This document shows positions 4,953-6,593 of a DNA stretch of 6,593 nucleotides, one piece after another (position 1 is the first letter of the stretch; each line of letters begins with the position of its first letter). The stretch lies in contig DTSJ01000468.1 of the NCBI GenBank assembly GCA_012965445.1, positions 1-6,593 on the forward strand. Reading direction: 5' to 3'. Both the position numbers and the translations under genes were made by a program. The notes beneath the pieces are model-generated. The model was not told the origin of the DNA. It was given only the letters and a program-made list of their open reading frames with translations, and did not search any database. The DNA is from Candidatus Hydrogenedentota bacterium. Its GTDB lineage: Bacteria; Hydrogenedentota; Hydrogenedentia; Hydrogenedentiales; GCA-2746185.

Positions 4953-6401
4953 TTATTCGCTGAGGTAGCCCAGGCTTTCCAGGGTTTGGCGGGTTTCTTC
5001 GTCGAGTTCTTGCTGCTGGGGGGTGACAAGAGAGCCGTCGGGGAGGCGGGTCTTGATTGAGTCGAGGATGGTTATTAGTGCTGCGGCCTGGTCGGGGTTG
5101 GAATTGTAGAGGTTGTGTTTTTCTTCAGGGTCGGTTTTTATGTTGTAGAGTTCGAAGATGTATTTTTCAGGGTGGGGGATTCGGATTAGTTTCCATTCTT
5201 CGGTGCGGACGGTGGCCCAGGTTCCCTGGACGCCTTTGACGTACATGCGGGGGTTTTCTTTCCAAAAGCCTTCGTGGATGGGGCCGTTGGCGATGTATGC
5301 GGGGAGTTTTGGGAGCGCCGTTTCGGTGCCGCGGACGAGTGGGGCCAGGCTGCGCCCGTCCATTTCATCTTCGTAGGGGATGTCGAGTAGGCTGAGGATT
5401 GTCGGTGCGATGTCTATGGTTCGCACTACCTGAGGTACTCTCGAGGTGGTGCTGTCGGGCGTTTGAATGATGAGTGGGACGCGGGCGAGGGTTTCGTAGG
5501 TGCTGTTGCCGTGTGTGCAGAAGAGGGTGTGTTCGGCGAGTTCTTCTCCATGGTCGGAGGTGAAGACGATGAGGGTATTGTCGCGCAGGCCGTTTTCGTC
5601 GAGGTAGTCCAGGAGACGGCCGACTTGTTCGTCGAGATAGGCGATTTCTCCGTCGTAGAGGGCGGACTCTTGTGCGATTTGTTGTTCGTTCGCGACGTAA
5701 CCCCACATGAGGGATTCCTTGTCCCATTCAGCTTCGGATTGGTTGAATTCCCACTGCCAGGAGAGGCTTTCTTCGTACGTACCGGATTCGGGGTAGAGGC
5801 TCGTGAAGCGGTCGGGGGGTGTGTATGGGAAATGGGGATCGATGAGGAGGAGCCAGAGGAAGAAGGGGTCGTCGCCGTTTTTGTCGAGCCAGTTGGTTGC
5901 ATGGTCAACCATTTGTTCTGCGTTGTTGTTTTGTTTCAGGGTGCGCATGGAGTCGATGCCCTGGGCGTAGCCGCGATCCTCGTGGACTATGGGATTTGCA
6001 CTGAATCCTGCAGTTTTGTATCCCAGCGCGCTGAGCCGCTCCGGGAGGGTAAGATTCTTTTCCGAGAGGGTGTCTCCGTGAAACCAGAGTCCGTGTCGGT
6101 CCTGATAGTTTCCGGTCAAGAGGGATGGTATCGAGCATGCGGTGTAGGTCGCGTTGACGATGTGCTGCTCGAAGAGGACTCCTTCGGCGGCGAGTGCATC
6201 GAGGTTGGGCGTTTTTGCGCGCGTGTGGCCGTAGGCGCCAAGGCGGTCGGCGCGCAGTGTGTCTGCCTGAATGATGAGTACGTTCCAGGCATGGGGATCG
6301 ATTTGTTTACTGGGATCTGGCGCATCGGGACGCGGAGTAATCAAGATAAGGACGAGGGAGACGCCTACCGCGATTACGATAATCCAGAAATGCTTGTTCA
6401 T
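4953..6401 (-). CDS. Membrane-anchored sulfatase-like hydrolase (alkaline phosphatase superfamily)
   Basis: From ATG 6399-6401 the protein has 482 residues, a full family length. It opens with a hydrophobic segment (about 5-22, FWIIVIAVGVSLVLILI), so it is exported or anchored in the inner membrane; no lipobox is seen. The metal-site start I-I-Q-A-D-T-L-R-A-D-R-L-G follows (Asp47), then T-A-C-S-I-P-S-L-L-T-G (87-97), H-F-P-Y (190-193), TSDHG (281-285) with Asp283 and His284, E-H-T-L-F-C-T-H-G (290-298) and a C-terminal L-E-S-L-G-Y-L. The formylglycine signature C-x-P-S-R is not met: aligned on S-L-L-T-G, Thr87 falls at the catalytic position, Cys89 at the Pro and Ile91 at the Arg. The enzyme may therefore be a Thr-type phosphotransferase or phosphohydrolase-like member, or use a shifted cysteine. 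A longer frame from 6518 adds 39 unconvincing residues before the hydrophobic anchor. The Shine-Dalgarno is weak. Confidence 0.88.
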   Translation of the reverse strand: MNKHFWIIVIAVGVSLVLILITPRPDAPDPSKQIDPHAWNVLIIQADTLRADRLGAYGHTRAKTPNLDALAAEGVLFEQHIVNATYTACSIPSLLTGNYQDRHGLWFHGDTLSEKNLTLPERLSALGYKTAGFSANPIVHEDRGYAQGIDSMRTLKQNNNAEQMVDHATNWLDKNGDDPFFLWLLLIDPHFPYTPPDRFTSLYPESGTYEESLSWQWEFNQSEAEWDKESLMWGYVANEQQIAQESALYDGEIAYLDEQVGRLLDYLDENGLRDNTLIVFTSDHGEELAEHTLFCTHGNSTYETLARVPLIIQTPDSTTSRVPQVVRTIDIAPTILSLLDIPYEDEMDGRSLAPLVRGTETALPKLPAYIANGPIHEGFWKENPRMYVKGVQGTWATVRTEEWKLIRIPHPEKYIFELYNIKTDPEEKHNLYNSNPDQAAALITILDSIKTRLPDGSLVTPQQQELDEETRQTLESLGYLSE

Positions 6402-6593
6402 GCTGAGGCACCCGATGATGTCCGAAGATGCTTGTGCGGATTGCGACAAAGAGTAATTGGTATGGTAACGTGTAAGTAGATGAGAATCAAGATGAGTAGG
6501 TTCAATTTGCCAGTGCAACAGACGTGTTTATATATATAAGGGGTGTTTACGAAGCGAAAGGAGGGATTAGAGTTACTAAACGTTCTAAAAGCC
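6402..6593. other. Upstream region of the sulfatase-like gene, no gene seen
   Basis: No convincing coding sequence is visible. TTATATATATAA (6528-6539) is a perfect 12-bp palindrome and could contain a -10 for the minus-strand sulfatase-like gene, though no good -35 is aligned with it. A strong Shine-Dalgarno-like AAAGGAGGG (6557-6565) lies on the plus strand, but no ATG, GTG or TTG follows at a suitable distance. Confidence 0.4.

Noticed and set aside
5463..6479. Long plus-strand open frame of 338 codons opposite the sulfatase-like gene
   Set aside because: It is antisense to a gene with clear catalytic motifs, and its product is Val/Gly/Glu-rich with no recognisable domain. It is a by-product of GC-biased codons on the real strand.
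6402..6518. 39-residue extension of the sulfatase-like protein
   Set aside because: It would put a polar, unconserved stretch before the signal anchor. Starting at 6401 gives a normal short N-terminus followed by the hydrophobic segment.
6402..6592. Minus-strand frame open from the right edge and ending in ATGA overlap with the sulfatase-like start
   Set aside because: The roughly 63-codon translation has no protein-like pattern and includes the TA-repeat palindrome. The overlap looks fortuitous, although an upstream gene ending here cannot be fully excluded.
1..6593. tRNA, rRNA, CRISPR array, transposase or integrase genes
   Set aside because: No cloverleaf, rRNA segment, regularly spaced repeats or recombinase motifs were seen on either strand.

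Overview
The window is bacterial DNA from an accessory-looking region. It holds two sulfatase-superfamily genes at its ends. Between them are a frameshifted multi-pass membrane protein, a MerC-family membrane protein, a Fur-family regulator, a decayed sensor-protein remnant and a BlaI/MecI-family repressor. The mix of sulfatases, BlaI-type repressors and a poorly characterised GT-C-like membrane protein suits sulfatase-rich phyla such as Planctomycetota/PVC relatives, Hydrogenedentota or similar. This placement is an inference from gene content, and no marker gene in the window fixes it.

Layout. 1-789 (+): C-terminal part of a sulfatase that begins before the window. 841-2191 (+): glycosyltransferase-C-like membrane protein whose frame is broken by one surplus G in a nine-G run at 1907-1915. 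2192-2472: intergenic DNA rich in palindromes, with a near-consensus sigma-70 promoter (TTGACT-17 bp-TATAAT) and a Fur-box-like dyad on the expected transcription start. 2473-2892 (+): MerC-family four-helix membrane protein with a Cys/His-rich tail. 2893-3036: convergent spacer with four hairpins in about 150 bp. 3037-3417 (-): Fur-family regulator with a GTG start. 3418-3652: divergent intergenic region. 3653-4285 (+): sensor-protein remnant (four membrane helices, linker, start of a PAS domain) with an in-frame TGA and an abrupt end. 4211-4425: non-coding, perhaps with a mobile-element end at the break. 4426-4800 (-): BlaI/MecI-family repressor behind a promoter containing two tandem operators 20 bp apart. 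4953-6401 (-): full-length membrane-anchored sulfatase-like protein. 6402-6593: its upstream region.

How the genes may work together. The MerC-family gene and the Fur-family gene converge, and the MerC promoter carries a Fur-like box, so the pair looks like a small metal-responsive unit (inference). The BlaI-family repressor has its own promoter overlapped by dyads that match the family's TACA/TGTA-type sites, so it probably represses itself. No BlaR1/MecR1-type sensor protease is present to inactivate it. The sulfatases could act on sulfated glycans, but the downstream one lacks the canonical C-x-P-S-R formylglycine signature in the standard alignment.

No novel multi-gene defence or mobile system is visible. 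The points most worth following up are the poly-G frameshift, the double BlaI operator, the Fur-box/MerC circuit, the truncated PAS sensor and its junction, and the unusual sulfatase active site.
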